Shown: positions 6,379-7,404 of the stretch, one piece after another
Layout: every line of letters starts with the position of its first letter
Position numbering within the stretch: the stretch's first letter is position 1
Assembly: GCA_945874095.1 (NCBI GenBank)
Contig: CAMCFM010000206.1
Location: 1 to 7,404 of the forward strand
DNA length: 7,404 bases
Source of the DNA: Candidatus Kuenenia stuttgartensis
Lineage (GTDB): Bacteria; Planctomycetota; Planctomycetia; Isosphaerales; Isosphaeraceae
Reading direction: 5' to 3'
Made by a program: the position numbers and the translations under genes
The notes under the pieces: generated by a model
What the model was told of the DNA's origin: nothing
Seen by the model: the letters and a program-made list of their open reading frames with translations, nothing else
Database searches by the model: none

Positions 6379-6390
6379 ATTGCCGGCAAT
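6379..6390. promoter_or_regulatory. 12-bp palindrome upstream of cdsA (possible operator)
   Basis: ATTGCCGGCAAT is a perfect palindrome about 30 bases upstream of the cdsA start. A related half, GCCGGCAACAAT, occurs at about 6413-6424. The position suits a regulator site controlling cdsA-plsC, but no promoter was identified beside it. Confidence 0.25.
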
Positions 6391-6718
6391 CAATCAACGC
6401 TATGAATCAGGCCGCCGGCAACAATCATCAGGTAAAACAACGCACAGATGATAAGGGAGCTTGCATCTGCCCTGTCCCATTTTCTTGTTTTCGACAAGGG
6501 TTTTGAACCAAGCGTTGCAATAAGAGCGGCACCACCGGCCTGCCTCACGAAGGCCTGACCTTATCACTCATTTTCTGTGATCCGGTAACTTGAGTCAATC
6601 GAAATTACTTGGGTTTTCAGTAATTTGGCCTTTTTGAATTGCAACAGACCACAAACCTTTGCAAACAGCATTATGGGGTCATTCTTGAATGCCACTTAGG
6701 AACGGTCAGGAAATATCT

Positions 6719-6818
6719 TCCGCTTTTTAGCGAACCGTGGCCAAGCACACTGCGTCCGCTTTCTAGCCGGTCTTGGCGCTAGCCCCGGTTGGATTTCTAC
6801 ATCGCCGAAACCGGGGGC
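6719..6818 (-). repeat. ~100-bp interspersed repeat, copy B (inverted relative to copy A)
   Basis: Reverse complement of the element at 3456-3553, with the same ordered blocks and similar length (100 against 98 bases). Its core GGCGCTAGCCCC is at 6775-6786. Adjacent sequence extends the palindrome: GCTAGCCCC can pair with GGGGCTAGC across the element's outer part. Together the two copies flank the three lipid genes. Confidence 0.8.
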
Positions 6819-6831
6819 TAGCGCCCTGCAG

Positions 6832-6851
6832 CTAGCCGGTCTTGGCACTAG
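6832..6851. repeat. Second copy of the palindromic repeat end
   Basis: CTAGCCGGTCTTGGCACTAG differs at one base from the 20-mer at 6763-6782 and lies 69 bases further on in the same direction. It suggests a tandem, truncated second repeat unit joined to copy B. Confidence 0.6.
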
Positions 6852-6932
6852 AAATGCGAAATCGGGTATGAACTGATGGCTGGCAAGCCGTGTCAGGATT
6901 CTGTAATCAGGGAGATTGTTTGTCATCGGCTA

Positions 6933-6961
6933 TTGACACAAAGGTACTCAAAGCGTAAATT
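6933..6961 (+). promoter_or_regulatory. Sigma-70-type promoter upstream of the tRNA remnant and rpiA
   Basis: A consensus -35 box TTGACA (6933-6938), a 17-base spacer and TAAATT (6956-6961, four of six). The start would be near 6968. It could drive rpiA with a leader of about 200 bases, or be left over from a tRNA gene. The -35 lies in an imperfect inverted repeat, TTTGTCA/TGACACAAA. Confidence 0.45.
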
Positions 6962-7046
6962 CTACATCAGTCCTGCTGATCGTTTCAGCTGGATTAGAAA
7001 TCGACCTAACATCCTACGGCTACTCGGTTTATGAGGCTTTAGGGCC

Positions 7047-7078
7047 AAGTCGTCACACGTTCGAAACGTGTCGCCCGA
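7047..7078 (+). pseudogene. tRNA-Pro 3'-end remnant (T arm and acceptor strand)
   Basis: AAGTCG, then a perfect T arm ACACG-TTCGAAA-CGTGT (7055-7071), then CGCCCGA. This follows the 3' end of the intact tRNA-Pro (AAGTCG, CACGTTCGAA, CGTGTCGCCC, GATT) with a 2-base insertion, one substitution and one lost C. No matching 5' acceptor strand, D arm or credible anticodon arm lies upstream, so it is not a functional tRNA. It is a direct repeat of 2957-2990 about 4.1 kb away. Confidence 0.6.
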
Positions 7079-7169
7079 TTTCAATTTCATGTTTTGCGTG
7101 ATTAATGCAAGGCATCTAATTAACACTTAAAGTGATGTAAAGGGCATTGATACTCGGGAACGAATTCAA

Positions 7170-7404
7170 ATGCCTGACAGTCAAAACATTGCTAAACAAA
7201 ACGCCGCAATTGCTGGTGCTGCCATGGTTTCCCATGGTATGGCCGTCGGCCTTGGCTCAGGCAGCACTGCGGAATTACTGGTGGCTGAACTGGGCAGAAG
7301 AGTGATTCAGGATGGCCTGGAGATCACCGCTGTGTCCACCAGCGAACGCACTTCGCAGCTTGCCCGTCAGGCTGGAATTCAGGTGGTGGATCCTGCTCAG
7401 GTGA
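7170..7404 (+). CDS. rpiA: Ribose-5-phosphate isomerase A (partial, C-terminus off the right edge)
   Basis: Interconverts ribose-5-phosphate and ribulose-5-phosphate in the non-oxidative pentose phosphate pathway. Seventy-eight complete codons are present out of a usual length of about 220-235. The N-terminal phosphosugar-binding loop GLGSGSTAELLVAELG (27-42) matches the family's GxGTGST loop. VSTSERTSQLARQAGI (55-70) matches the second conserved region, the VxTSxxT segment that binds sugar phosphate. The catalytic Asp/Glu/Lys region lies beyond the window. The ATG at 7170 has only a modest GGGA (7156-7159) ten bases upstream, but the protein starts at the usual distance from the GSGST loop. 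A palindrome, CACTTAAAGTG (7124-7134), and a promoter at 6933-6961 lie upstream. Confidence 0.92.
   Translation, partial: MPDSQNIAKQNAAIAGAAMVSHGMAVGLGSGSTAELLVAELGRRVIQDGLEITAVSTSERTSQLARQAGIQVVDPAQV

Larger units (their letters stand above)
6350..7169. other. Long repeat-containing intergenic region between cdsA and rpiA
   Basis: About 820 bases with no gene I can support. It holds the cdsA upstream region with a 12-bp palindrome (6379-6390) and an AT-rich inverted repeat, AAATTACT/AGTAATTT (6602-6626), followed by TTTTT but with no gene to terminate. Then come the inverted copy of the 100-bp repeat (6719-6818), a second copy of its palindromic end (6832-6851), a promoter (6933-6961), a tRNA 3' remnant (7047-7078) and a small palindrome, CACTTAAAGTG (7124-7134), just upstream of rpiA. 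Confidence 0.7.

Noticed and set aside
6350..6397. In-frame TTG at 6397 as an extended cdsA start.
   Set aside because: Rare start codon with no ribosome binding site, and it would run through the palindrome; ATG 6349 has TAGGAT at good spacing.
6602..6635. Intrinsic terminator AAATTACT/AGTAATTT followed by TTTTT.
   Set aside because: The stem is entirely weak AT pairs with a 9-base loop, the T-run is separated by GGCC, and no gene reads into it on the + strand.

Overview
The window looks like a bacterial chromosome segment, most likely from a planctomycete or a close relative. That placement is an inference from gene content, mixed ATG/GTG starts and GC-rich palindromic intergenic repeats; no marker gene here settles taxonomy. 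The coding part is mostly housekeeping, with three intergenic regions of 346, 987 and 820 bases, two of them rich in repeats.

Layout. At the left edge a partial cofactor-independent phosphoglycerate mutase (apgM) is read leftward from a good sigma-70-type promoter. Divergent from it is a parA-parB operon for chromosome segregation, with an 8-base gene overlap. Next comes an intact tRNA-Pro(UGG) with its own strong promoter and a leader hairpin. About 1 kb without a convincing gene follows, holding a MITE-like segment with 11-bp inverted ends, three consecutive hairpins and a roughly 100-bp repeat. A phospholipid module occupies 3975-6349: a CDP-alcohol phosphatidyltransferase homologue on the + strand converges, with only 10 bases between stops, on a cdsA-plsC pair on the - strand. 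A second, inverted copy of the 100-bp repeat lies beyond it, then a promoter, a remnant of the tRNA-Pro 3' end, and the start of rpiA (ribose-5-phosphate isomerase A), which runs off the right edge.

How the genes work together. PlsC-type acylation would give phosphatidic acid, CdsA would turn it into CDP-diacylglycerol, and the phosphatidyltransferase homologue would be expected to use that to make a phospholipid. However, the phosphatidyltransferase lacks most of the canonical CDP-alcohol motif: one of four metal-binding Asp remains and the Arg is Met. The gene set and several sequence features recall the poorly understood E. coli ynbA/ynbB pair, so this may be an accessory lipid system rather than the essential pathway. 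ApgM and RpiA belong to glycolysis/gluconeogenesis and the pentose phosphate pathway and have no obvious link to it.

The most interesting structure is nested: intact tRNA-Pro at 2913-2987, a 100-bp repeat, the lipid module, the same repeat inverted, then a direct-repeat copy of the tRNA 3' end at 7047-7078. This has the geometry of an old insertion at a tRNA gene, although no integrase is visible.
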